Assembly (NCBI GenBank): GCA_963693305.1
Contig: OY855908.1
Coordinates: 26,151,993-26,215,992, forward strand
From: Meandrina meandrites
Taxonomy: Eukaryota > Cnidaria > Anthozoa > Scleractinia > Meandrinidae
DNA: 64,000 nt
Reading direction: 5' to 3'
Shown: one piece after another, positions 55,006 to 64,000 of the stretch
Numbering within the stretch: position 1 is the stretch's first letter
Layout of the letters: the number at the start of each line of letters is the position of its first letter
The notes under the pieces: model-generated
The model's database searches: none
What the model saw: the letters and a program-made list of their open reading frames with translations, nothing else
What the model was told of the DNA's origin: nothing
Program-made: the position numbers and the translations under genes

Positions 55006-55611
55006 TTATTTTTTTAATTCAAAATGAATACCGTTGGGGTAGCGAAGCAAGAACACGAGATAAGAGAACTTCCGCTCTTTCAGCTTTGAAATCAGATTTT
55101 TGTACTCATCGTGGGAGAGTTCGCCGGCGTAGTCATCAAAGATTGCTTTCGTGGTCTTGGCTGAGGGAGTGTAAAATAGAACGATAGCCGCCACGTTCTC
55201 CCGGAAGGAAGGTGTGATGCTGGTTATCTTCTGGGTCAGCACCCAAACGCTGATGCCGATATGTCGAGCGGAAAAGCCAAGATTCACCAGCTGGCCTGTG
55301 CGCCCTTTCACATCTTTGGAGGCTGCGCAGTCATCGAGTATTATGAGCGTGTTGGTGCCCTCAAACAGCCAGCTCATGACCTTCAAAAAAATTTCCACCT
55401 CGTGCTGCTTGCATATTATCACAAACATTCTTGGATCATTTTCACCAATTCGGTCGTAGGTCTTGTTGTGAGCGAATGTTGGGCAGATAAGCACAATGTA
55501 GTCGAACTTGCCGCGGAAAGGGCCGTAGATCTGGTCCACCACAAACCTCGATTTGCCTGAATTCGTTGGGCCCACAATCAGTGCGTTGAAGGGTATCTTG
55601 CTCGGATCCAT
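55006..55611 (-). CDS. ATPase: FtsK/HerA-type packaging ATPase, element C
   Basis: Intact 201 residues with Walker A GPTNSGKS, Walker B LIILDD and WVLTQ, as in element B. It begins 5 bp after the capsid stop. Preserved catalytic motifs and an open frame suggest either recent decay of the element or selection on this gene. Confidence 0.85.
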   Translation of the reverse strand: MDPSKIPFNALIVGPTNSGKSRFVVDQIYGPFRGKFDYIVLICPTFAHNKTYDRIGENDPRMFVIICKQHEVEIFLKVMSWLFEGTNTLIILDDCAASKDVKGRTGQLVNLGFSARHIGISVWVLTQKITSITPSFRENVAAIVLFYTPSAKTTKAIFDDYAGELSHDEYKNLISKLKERKFSYLVFLLRYPNGIHFELKK

Positions 55612-55616
55612 TTCTA

Positions 55617-56870
55617 TTAGTACTGCACAGATTCTAATTGCCTTCCAATTATGTTCATCTGCGCGTCGCTGATTACGTAAATGTGGCAGTTCACATTGCC
55701 CGAGCCGCTTGCATTCCTCTCGAGCTCCAGCTGTACCCCGTCCTTTGTGTTTACAAGTCGCGTGCCGCTTCCGTGCATCGAGTGGTCAGCCATGGAACGC
55801 AGATCGATCATAAGCCCGAACTTGTTTTCTGTATAAAACTTTGTTGCATTCATGTGCTGTGGTTTGTTTTCGGCTTTGAGAAAGAAGCGTTTGACCTCCT
55901 CCCAAACATCAATTCCTTTAAGTCCGTTGTTGTACAGCCTGTTGGGCGAGCCGTTTACTGTGACACTGACTTTCGTCAGGTCTGGGTTTAAGTAAGTTTC
56001 TGCCTGCCTAGCGCCAGCAACATAGGGCTCGACAAAAAGTAGCAAGATGCCTTTAAGGGACCTTCTCTGCGGGTTAACTCTGAGATTCAGCCTTGTGTCT
56101 GTGCCTTTGGCAAACATAACCACTTCGTCACGCTGAATGTGGTCATATGCAAATTCTTTCCCACTTGTGTATGAGCTTAAGGCTTCATCTGCCAGTGTTT
56201 TACTTCTTATCATCTCGTACTCCAGCTGGATGCTTATTAGCTTATATTTCAGTTTTGTTGGATCGGAACCTCTGACGACCTGAGAGGCTGGCGCAATTGT
56301 CAGTTCGAACACAAGATCGTTGAATAGAGCCTGCGGATAAAAGGTCCCGTGGTCGTTCAAAATCTGGTGGTCAAGGCGGATCCTGTATTTGGTTCCGTAA
56401 ATCCCGTTCAGTTTTTTCTCTGCATCGACGCCTGAGGTCTTCTTATCACCCGCGTTTGAGCGAATTTTGTTGAGGTCCTTACTCTGGATTCCATCTTGCA
56501 GCATGTTGTCGCGCTCCTCCTGCGATAGGAAGAGGTCCTCGAATATCTTGTAAATGTCGTAACCAACTGTTTCCTGCAGTATAGTGCCAGAGTACTTTAC
56601 AACAAGTTTTTCAACCAGCGCCCGGCCAACATTGTCGACAAGAAAGTTGTTGGCATGGCCTCCGCTCAAATCGATGTTGAAGCGCAGCGCAAGTGAGCCG
56701 GGAACAATGACCTCGTTTTCATTCAGCTTAGGCACCGAAACATAAAGCGTTTCCTGCGGATTGGCTTCTGTGCGCTCGAAAGTGATGCGTTTCACCGCGC
56801 GCTCCGCTTTTAGAGCACCGAGAGTTTTTTCACTGCGTGTTGGTCGAAGGTTTTCTTGTACACCGTCCAT
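55617..56870 (-). CDS. MCP: Probable double jelly-roll major capsid protein, element C (intact)
   Basis: 417 residues from MDGVQENLRP. Beta-rich, no membrane span. Features used: a strand-rich first half with LALRFNIDL and VKYSGTI; a central YRIRLDHQILNDHGTFYP block; a second beta-rich half with LEYEMIRSKTLADEALSS; and a terminal CHIYVISDAQMNIIG strand. Upstream in-frame ATG codons (to 56,897) fall in the AT-rich divergent promoter and are unlikely starts. This copy provides the full-length reference for the frameshifted element B gene. Capsid identity is an inference to be tested by structure prediction. Confidence 0.6.
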   Translation of the reverse strand: MDGVQENLRPTRSEKTLGALKAERAVKRITFERTEANPQETLYVSVPKLNENEVIVPGSLALRFNIDLSGGHANNFLVDNVGRALVEKLVVKYSGTILQETVGYDIYKIFEDLFLSQEERDNMLQDGIQSKDLNKIRSNAGDKKTSGVDAEKKLNGIYGTKYRIRLDHQILNDHGTFYPQALFNDLVFELTIAPASQVVRGSDPTKLKYKLISIQLEYEMIRSKTLADEALSSYTSGKEFAYDHIQRDEVVMFAKGTDTRLNLRVNPQRRSLKGILLLFVEPYVAGARQAETYLNPDLTKVSVTVNGSPNRLYNNGLKGIDVWEEVKRFFLKAENKPQHMNATKFYTENKFGLMIDLRSMADHSMHGSGTRLVNTKDGVQLELERNASGSGNVNCHIYVISDAQMNIIGRQLESVQY

Positions 56871-56930
56871 TATTGTAAGAAATATAAAAATGTTCAATTA
56901 AAATTTCAATTGTAAATATAAAATCACGTG

Positions 56931-58334
56931 ATGGCAGAAGGTGGTGGCGAATTTGGTATGGACCAACCAGATCTTGACCACGATATTGACCATGATGACG
57001 ATGATGATGATGATGAAGATGATGAACAAGAGGCCAACAGAACCCAGCCATTTCAGCCTGGCACGGTGTCCACCCCCTACCATGGTGGTGAACAACATGA
57101 AATGCAAACTATGCAGCACGAACAGAGCGGACTTCCAGAAACATCATTTGATGAAGAAATACCTTTGTTGGGTAGCTTTATTCATCAAGATGATAAACCA
57201 GCTCTTCTTGAAAGAGCAAGAGATTTTATTAAAAGGAAGTTTCCAAGAGTTGACTTCGGAAAATTAGGCCCAATCGGTTTTAGCAAAAAGCCTAACAATG
57301 ATACTACAATCGTTTCATTTGGAACAAAAGGTGGCGAGACTGAAATTTTCAGAAAAGATGGGAAAGGTCTTCTCAAAAAATTCACAGACAAGTTCAAAAC
57401 ATCCCTTGGTCCAGAAGCTGAATCTCTGATTGCTCAAGACAATGATGAAATAAGAGAAAACCGGGAGAGATTAAGAGAAGCTAAAAAACAACTCAGAGAT
57501 GCAGAAAAACTAGCCTCTGAAAGAGAAAAAGCCGCCCAAGAAGTTCAAGATCTGAGAATCAGAATAGAACGAAATCGAGCTCAGATCGACCAAATTTAAG
57601 AAGAACAAGGTACAAACGTTGAAAGTGAATCAGAACTGCGGAGACTGCAGCAACTGAAAAAGAATTATCAAAAGGATTTTGAAAACGTAAAAAAAGAGGT
57701 GGCAGCTCTCGAAAAACAAGCAAAAACCAAAGCCAAAGAACAAACCAGGGTCAACCAACTTAGAGCAAGCCTGGCAGCCAAAGAGAGCGAAAGAAATACC
57801 ATGGAAGCTAGGCTCAACGACACAAGAACGTTGGATGAGCTGAAAGAGCAAGAAGCAGAACTGCAGCCTCAAAATGAGGAAGATCAGGCAGTTATCGACA
57901 ATGAAGACGCCTCGCCTTCTGATAAACAAGCCGCCGAAGGAAGAGTGGCGGAAAGACAAGAGGAGCTTGCTCGTTTAAGAACGCAGATTGATGAAAGAGA
58001 AAGAGCGCTTCCACTTCGTGAGAGGGTAAAGGAGATATTCAAAAAATATGGCGTGACCGTTACAGCAATCGTTCTTGCTGCCGGTGTCACAATTGGTGCA
58101 GTCATTGGGGCTATTACAAACGCTTTGAGAGCCACCGGTAAAGCGTTGGGAAAAGGCCTGAAAGATATTGGCTCAAAGGTTGCATCAGCTCTGCCAGGTC
58201 TTATTGGCTCAATTGTAAGCTTTCTTTTCAAAGCCGCCGGTCAAGCTATCGGTTTTCTTGCTGAGCACACATGGCTGCTGATTTTGGCTGTGGTAGCCTT
58301 TCTTGTCGAAAAATACATCAAGAAGCGGCGTTAG
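56931..58334 (+). pseudogene. Coiled-coil membrane protein, element C, one stop
   Basis: One frame of about 467 codons interrupted only by a TAA at 57,597. Acidic N-terminus with Asp/Glu runs, a middle domain absent from B's readable frame (RARDFIKRKFPRVDFGKLGP), a long coiled coil (for example ERLREAKKQLRDAEKLASER), and the hydrophobic C-terminal region with membrane segments ending EKYIKKRR. Divergent from the capsid gene (60 bp apart) and convergent with the large unknown gene; their stops overlap. Confidence 0.65.
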
Positions 58335-59957
58335 GGCATAAAGGTGTAAATAAAAGCTGCAACCCCGACGGCGGCAACAGCAACAGCTGCTTTATTATTT
58401 TCGTGTGTTTCAGTGCTATTTGCATTTGGTATTGACTCATCAGGTGTTTTCTCTTCAGGCGCGGGCCCCTTTTCTTGCATTGCTTCCTTGTGTATCGGGT
58501 TTGAGGGGTGGCTGTTTGGTGGGTTTATCTTTGATGGCCCTCCTGTCATTAGCTTTAGCCCTGCTTTTTTTGTGCTAGTATTCACTTCGTCGTTAACCCC
58601 GAGCTTCATGCCTGGCAAAGCTTGTTTGAGCTAGTTGTTGTAACCAATAACAGTTCCCATATTTATTACCATCCGCGCAGGCATCAGCCAGGCCCCCGGG
58701 CATAAAGCAAGGTTAAGCCTCACCTTTGCCTCGTCGACAGCAAGTTGATATCTTTGAACAGACTTTGCCAGATCCGGTTGCCTTATTGAGTCTTCCACTA
58801 GCACAAGGAACTCACTTTGCGCTTCCTTTGCGCGCCCTCCTGACCCAAGTATGCTGCTTCTAACGTTCACCTGTGAACCCAAAACACAGTAAACGAACGC
58901 CTCTATCGACTGGTTTATTCGCGCCAAACCCGCCTGGGTCAGACCTTCTGCTACATTGGGACAAAACCAGTCTGCCTGTGCGTAGGCATCGTCATCCGGC
59001 TCGATATAATAAATCAAGTTACCTTTTGAGCCTGAACCTCCTTCGTCTGAAAATTTATTGAAACCAGGGTAACTGGCTGACGTTTTATCTGGTCCAACGT
59101 TTGTGACATAGATGTAAACGCTTCCCAGGCCGTGGTTTGCGCCTCTTGTAAAACGAAAATCGCTTGACGGGTCGACTCCGAACTCATTACATATTCTTTT
59201 GTATGAAGCAACGTCATACTTGTTGTTAAACTGGTTGAAAGTAGGGTCGCCAGGTAAAGCGCTTATGCTTTGTATTCCTCCCATCTGAAACAATATTCGC
59301 CTTATTGTAAAATATATATGGAACTTGTAAAAAGCTCGCACATTCGGTGGCAAAGGGATAGCAGAGTTGTCATCGAAAATTTCGCGACTGATACCACAGC
59401 CCGTTGTCGCGCACCAGACAGCGAAGTTTAGCTGCTGTTGCCAATATCTCATATTTGGGCCGGCTAGCCATGTTTTGGACTCTTTCCCTGAATGGTGGGT
59501 GAGTTTGGTTTTTTGAAATATCTCTCTGAACTTTGTTGTGAAATACTGGTCTGGTGTTACATAAATATTCAGTTGGTCATTAAATATTTTTTTTTAAACT
59601 CTGTGCGGAATCGTGAAAGCCAACAGCAGGAATGGGCAAAGAGTCTCCTTTTAATCCACATGGTGTAAGTTGTTGAGGGAACCCTTCTGATGATTGGTCA
59701 ACACCCAGGGCACTTTTCATTTCCGGGCTTCAATATTTGCTGTCTGAACCAAAAACGTTTATCAAATGGCCTGGCCCTGCTTTGAAATAAATTTCTGAGG
59801 TTGCTGTGTGGTCTTTGGCGAAATCGGTTTGTGGCTCAAACTTAGATTTATCAGCATTTGGGTATTTTGCAAGAAAAGTCTTCCAAGCTTTTTTTTCTGC
59901 TATTTTGGCAATGCTATCAGCTTGTGGTGTCTGAATCCATTTAAGAAGCGCAGACAT
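58331..59957 (-). pseudogene. Large conserved protein of unknown function, element C copy
   Basis: Starts at MSALLKWIQTPQADS (59,957). Breaks: a TGA near 59,730 where B has Trp, a frameshift at a T9 run (59,587-59,595), and a TAG at 58,631 where B has Gln. The 270-codon central block is open and nearly identical to B. It ends with a Lys/Pro-rich linker and hydrophobic AVAVAAVGVAAFIYTF. The strong similarity in length and sequence of two independently broken copies shows a formerly constrained protein. Confidence 0.7.
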
Positions 59958-59997
59958 GCTTTCATATTTAAACAAAATATTTTTCTCTAATTATAAA

Positions 59998-60669
59998 ATG
60001 GTTATTCTAACTGTTGTTACAAAAGAAAATCCGCATACGGTCTATTTTGAACCATATCCTATTCCAAAACCAAGCTATATACGGCTGCTTTCATGCTCCC
60101 TCTACAATTCGTGGTTTAACTTAAAGAAAGGTGGTAAAATCTTCTACACTGATGATAAAAAAAATCAAAGATCTGAATCCATTTTGCCAGGTAATTACAC
60201 GATTGAAGAAATGGCAAAAACCATTGAAAATTCTTTTAAAAAATATGGTGACGTATTAAGAACACAAATCAATACTCCTGTCGGTCAGATGGTTATACAA
60301 AAAGTGGATTCATTTGAAAAAATAAAGTTCGATAAGAACTTATCCGAACTGCTTGGCATTGATCAAGATTTACAATGGATAAGATATGTCAAACGTATGA
60401 AGTCACCCACGACTTATTTCATACATTGCGATTTAGTTGACAAAGAACAGAATCTGTTAAATTGAAAACCGTCCACTGTTTTACAAACTTTTGACATAAC
60501 AGGAAAACCATATGAAAAAGTTTTTTATCTAAGCAGCCCCCAACATATTGTGCGTGACATATCCGCTGATAAGCATATCACAAATATGACAATATCAGTC
60601 AGAGAAGAAAATAATGACCTTTTTAACTTCGATAAGGAACCTCTTCAGTTTCTAATTGAAATAAATTAA
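59998..60669 (+). pseudogene. Penton-like (minor capsid) protein, element C, one stop
   Basis: 223 codons with a single TGA at 60,463. The pattern resembles Polinton pentons: PSYIRLLSCSLY near the start, LPGNYTIEEMAKTIENSF, LSELLGI, a late YFIHCDLV strand, FDITGKPYEKV, then ITNMTISV and a final FDKEPLQFLIEIN. The late part matches in order the element A penton (IYVYSDLV ... FNTITIQL ... VVVELHF). Penton assignment is therefore by pattern and by divergence from the large gene; no search was done. TATAA lies five bases upstream of the ATG. Confidence 0.55.
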
Positions 60670-60696
60670 ACAAAAAATAATTTTGTAAATATAACC

Positions 60697-61359
60697 ATGT
60701 CATCCAATGTATTACCAACTGCACCAGCTTATGAACAAACAGAAACTCAGACAACACTCTATCCAAACCTCCTTACAACACCAAATGCCGAGAATTTCAG
60801 GCTAACTGAGATTAGTAAATATTTGAAAGAAATAAACTCTGAAATCGAGCATTACAGACTTGTTCTGAAAAAATATAAAAAGGTCAGGAAAGTGATTCAC
60901 TATTCCGTGGTCTGTCTTGGCGCTATGACGACAGTTTTGTCTTCTGGGGCTGTTGCAACATCACTTACTGGTTTAGGCGCTTTGGTTGGAGTGCCATTAG
61001 GAGGTATTGCTATTTTTTCAGGAGGAGCATCTGCTGTGATGTCTATTATCAACAAAAAGCTTGAACGTAAAGTTAATAAACACTCAAGAATCCATGCTCT
61101 GGCTGTTGCAAAGCATGACTCGATAAACAGCTCTGTATCACAAGCTCTGAATGATAATCATGTTTCTGACACGGAGTTCGAACTGATCACACGTGAAATG
61201 CAGAAATATCGTCAGCTTAAACCAGATTTTCGCTCACACTTCGCACAAAAACAAACAACTTCACGTCAGTCAGACGACCTAGATCTAAAAAAGATCAAAG
61301 ATGAAATAAGGGAAGAATTTCGAAAAAAAATCGCGACGTCCAGCACAAATTTGAATTAA
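60697..61359 (+). CDS. 220-residue membrane protein of unknown function, end of element C
   Basis: Intact. Polar N-terminus with PTAPAYEQTE, a coiled-coil-like stretch (ISKYLKEINSEIEHYRLVLKKYKK), two hydrophobic segments around YSVVCLGAMTTVLSSG and LVGVPLGGIAIFSGGAS, then a helical basic C-terminus. The ATG follows AAATATAACC. It is absent from element B, where the equivalent interval contains other sequence, so it is either variable cargo or lost from B. I do not recognise the family. Confidence 0.6.
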   Translation: MSSNVLPTAPAYEQTETQTTLYPNLLTTPNAENFRLTEISKYLKEINSEIEHYRLVLKKYKKVRKVIHYSVVCLGAMTTVLSSGAVATSLTGLGALVGVPLGGIAIFSGGASAVMSIINKKLERKVNKHSRIHALAVAKHDSINSSVSQALNDNHVSDTEFELITREMQKYRQLKPDFRSHFAQKQTTSRQSDDLDLKKIKDEIREEFRKKIATSSTNLN

Positions 61360-64000
61360 CTTTTGAGGGAAAAAGCAGAAAATTTTCTCTAAGTCTTTCA
61401 AAAAAATAGATTAATGCGTTACCTTCAAGCGTGTGTTCTTTCGTGATGCTCAGCAATTTTAATTTTATTTGTGTGCTGTGCGGTTATTAATCCCAGCCTT
61501 GTCTGGTGACGTCAATGCTTTGAAATCAAAACAATACCCGCACGTGCGCTGTCAGTCAATTCTCATTCTGCGGTTTTACCACCCACGAAAATCTTTTGTT
61601 TTTCACATACTTTTGGGCTAAAATTCAGCGTAGCCCAAAAAAATTTTTCAGAACAAAAGAAACCAATTAAATCTATTGTTCTTTCAGGATGGTCTGCTTA
61701 TTTAAGATAAAAGATCTTAAAAACAAATTAAGACCTGTCAGCTTTGTATTTAGATGTTAGTAAAATTATGTAAACACGTAAAGTTCAAGAACTTTCTAGA
61801 ATATAATTACACGGGAAGACACGCAAAATGATTTTACTGTTTCATGCTCTTATGTATGCTATAAACGAAATTTCTACACCCGTTTGGAAGAATGAGGTTA
61901 GACAGATAACATATCAAGTCGTGCAAGCTATGCAGGAGGCAGAAAAAAATTAAGTGGCTGTCGACGTAAGAGCGGCCCGACGAGTTTGGGGTCGTGAGTA
62001 AACCTTCCCTTTATTTTTTGTGAGTGAAATGATTAAAATCGAACTAATTTTTTCCAAAATCTTTTTCTGTGCTTCGCTACAGGACACAACTTATTTTCCT
62101 GTCTGAGGGCGGTTTTCAGGCTAATTCGATGGCCGAAATTGGGTACTTTTAAAAGCCGCGCTTGTTCGAAACGAATCAATATCGCTAAATACTACACAGT
62201 ACATTACAATAAGCTGCATTTGACTTGTGCTATGAAGGAATATGGAATAATTTGACCAAAAATTAAATTAACTTAATAAGATCAAAGACAACCCTGTTTG
62301 CGGTATGTTTTATCGCTCGACAAATTCCTCCAAAGTAAAAGCTAAAATCTCCGAAGCGGTACAAAAATCACAAGTAAAATGCACTTCACAGCGACGATCT
62401 AACCTTATTCTGACAGAAAATAAAGTCAAAGGTCCGGGTATCGTTCTGCGTTGGACGCGAAGAAACGTTTTTAAGAGGTCGTTTTGGCAATATCTACATT
62501 AGAATTACCCGTTTGACGGTCTAGACGCAAATGCGAATGATTAGATAGATATTTTTCCAGCAGCGCAGTATCGTATCATATATTGTCAGATTAACGAATA
62601 CTCGTTGCTTTTTAAGCCTTGTAAAGTTTGTACAAATAAAAACGGCATAAAATGTCATAAATAGGAATTCTTCATCTACTCGTACAATATGCAAATTATG
62701 CTCATTTACAACGAGTTGTCGATTTCAGCAATGCCAAATCTCAAATGTTAAAATTCATTTCCTTTCAAACGTATTTCCTCTTGATTTTGGAGTAACTGGA
62801 GTCCTTTTAAAATACGTAATTCAACTCGATTTCTTTTTAGGTTTCCTTCCCAATGTTATGATAAGTCATATGCTAAGAGTTGTCACGCAATCAACATTCC
62901 GCAAAGTATGATACATGGCTTTTTGAAGTTCTTGTTTCATGTCCTTAAAGAATGAAAGCGGATGTGTAGAATTTAAAGGAAAGAGCAAGTTGGTGCCTCT
63001 TGGTGAATGTAACAGTGACATTACGGCTCACTTGAGGCAATATTACTAAACGAAAGAAAATATTACGCAGCGCGAACTGGCCAAACAGCATGCCATTGTC
63101 TAGATCAAAGGCAAGTAGAAAGGTGTAAAAAGTGACCAAGTAGTGACTGCGAGAATCGCACGAAAAGTGATGGAAGTTTTTGGCATTACTGTTGGATGAC
63201 GTGAGTAATAGCTAGTACCAACATTTAGTGGGTTCATACAAGCGTAGTAAGTAGACTTCAAGTATACTTGAGTCTTACTTCAAATGTGAATGGGTCTTAT
63301 TTCAGCTCAAGTGGCTGGCTACTTAGTGACCATGGTATATAACATATCTTTTTCAAAGGAGCCGAAGAATACTTTCTGTAGCTCGAACCATCCTTACGAG
63401 CTTGCTTCCGCAATATCAAAACACATTCCGGAAATTGAACGCCATTTGAACACTTTGTACAGCGGGAAAGGGTAGAAAATCATGTACGTTGGCTATGATA
63501 TACAGCTATTTCGCGAAAGGTTGTAGGAAAATAGCAGACAAGTGCACGCGACAAGACCGAAAGGTAGTTTCAAGTGAGCACTTGACTCAAGTGCACTTGA
63601 AAATCACAAGTTGCACTTAAGAGTCTCTGACTGAATAATCCGGGCAGGGGTCGGAAGAAGGGGGTCGGCCGATCTCCACCATATTTATGTTGCATACAGG
63701 TCTTACCCAACTAGTAACCATGGCAACATTTTTTTGTTGATTGACTTCATTGTCTCAGAGATCAGACCACCCCCCCAAAAAATTGCCTCAATGGCGTGAC
63801 AAAAGTTGTGATTTTGGGCCAAATTTAGCAGTATGTATCTCGGAACTTTTTCAAGCAACAGATTTAATTTTACATCTACATAACACTTATCCTTTGGTGG
63901 TTTAAATGCATACAAGAACAAATGTTTACTATACATCATTCAAGTTCTGCATGCAATCTTAGAAGGCATAATTCGCGACGTTTTCAAAAATCGCAAAACT
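61360..64000. other. Flank without recognisable genes; element C right end absent
   Basis: No hairpin terminus, inner TIR sequence or left-end gene of the B type is found, so element C ends or is truncated soon after 61,359. A perfect 10-bp stem hairpin occurs at 61,611-61,640 (TTTTGGGCTA / TAGCCCAAAA). A 41-codon frame at 61,828-61,953 has no recognisable content. AAGTGCACTT-like palindromic motifs cluster at 63,570-63,625. The remainder looks like host non-coding DNA. Confidence 0.5.

Larger units (their letters stand above)
32911..61359 (+). mobile_element. Element C: Polinton-like element, interrupted by element B, right end missing
   Basis: Begins with a hairpin terminus (32,911) and polymerase start (33,261), is interrupted at 34,050 by element B, and resumes at 48,434. 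Gene order then is polymerase (+), integrase, four small proteins, soluble unknown, ATPase and capsid (-), coiled-coil (+), large unknown (-), penton-like (+) and a membrane protein (+). No matching right-hand hairpin is found up to 64,000, so the right end is deleted or rearranged. The end given is the last gene, not a true terminus. Confidence 0.75.

Noticed and set aside
61360..64000. Right terminus of element C
   Set aside because: No ACACACAT/ATGTGTGT hairpin, loop motif or inner TIR sequence was found in this interval.

Overview
The window looks like nuclear DNA of an invertebrate, most likely an anthozoan cnidarian (coral or sea anemone). It is AT-rich, has no convincing host gene, and carries a tRNA-derived SINE, several MITE-like inverted repeats and long homopolymers. 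Its main content is large eukaryotic DNA transposons/endogenous viruses of the Polinton/Maverick class: protein-primed family B DNA polymerase plus retroviral-type integrase plus capsid-type genes. The host assignment is inference; no rRNA or recognisable host marker is present.

Layout. 1-11,000 is non-coding DNA with small repeats: a 365-bp fold-back element flanked by an 8-bp duplication at 3,256-3,636, the SINE at 5,953-6,234, and palindromic MITEs near 10.2-10.6 kb. 11,281-28,091 holds element A, a decayed Polinton: GRF zinc-finger gene, DNA polymerase B (stop codons, and split by a 6.2-kb DNA transposon), a small unknown gene, chromodomain integrase, penton-like protein and a basic core-like protein. 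Its major capsid, ATPase and protease genes and its ends are not visible. 28,092-32,537 is non-coding and includes a 2.36-kb TTAA-flanked element.

From 32,538 to about 61,360 there are two closely related copies of a second, divergent Polinton-like lineage. Element C starts at 32,911, and its polymerase gene is interrupted after 1.1 kb by element B. B is structurally complete at 34,051-48,428 (14,378 bp), with 347-bp terminal inverted repeats differing at one visible position and a 5-bp target duplication AAACG. Element C resumes at 48,434 and runs to about 61,359, where its right end is missing. B and C lie in opposite orientations and share one gene plan: polymerase B; convergent integrase; four small, mostly membrane-anchored proteins; an unknown soluble protein; packaging ATPase; probable jelly-roll major capsid protein; a divergent coiled-coil/membrane protein; a large conserved protein of unknown function; and a penton-like protein. 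The set implies a virus-like cycle: protein-primed replication, integrase-mediated insertion, capsid assembly and ATP-driven packaging. No Ulp1/adenain-type protease was found.

The most unusual feature is at the ends. Each B/C terminus is a 164-170 bp near-perfect hairpin palindrome. The arm sequence differs between B and C but stays self-complementary within each element, which suggests a maintained terminal hairpin. A solitary hairpin of the C type sits at 32,538-32,707. Many reading frames in B and C are broken, often in homopolymers of seven or more bases, so some breaks may be assembly errors. The C capsid, ATPase and integrase and the B ATPase and integrase are open.
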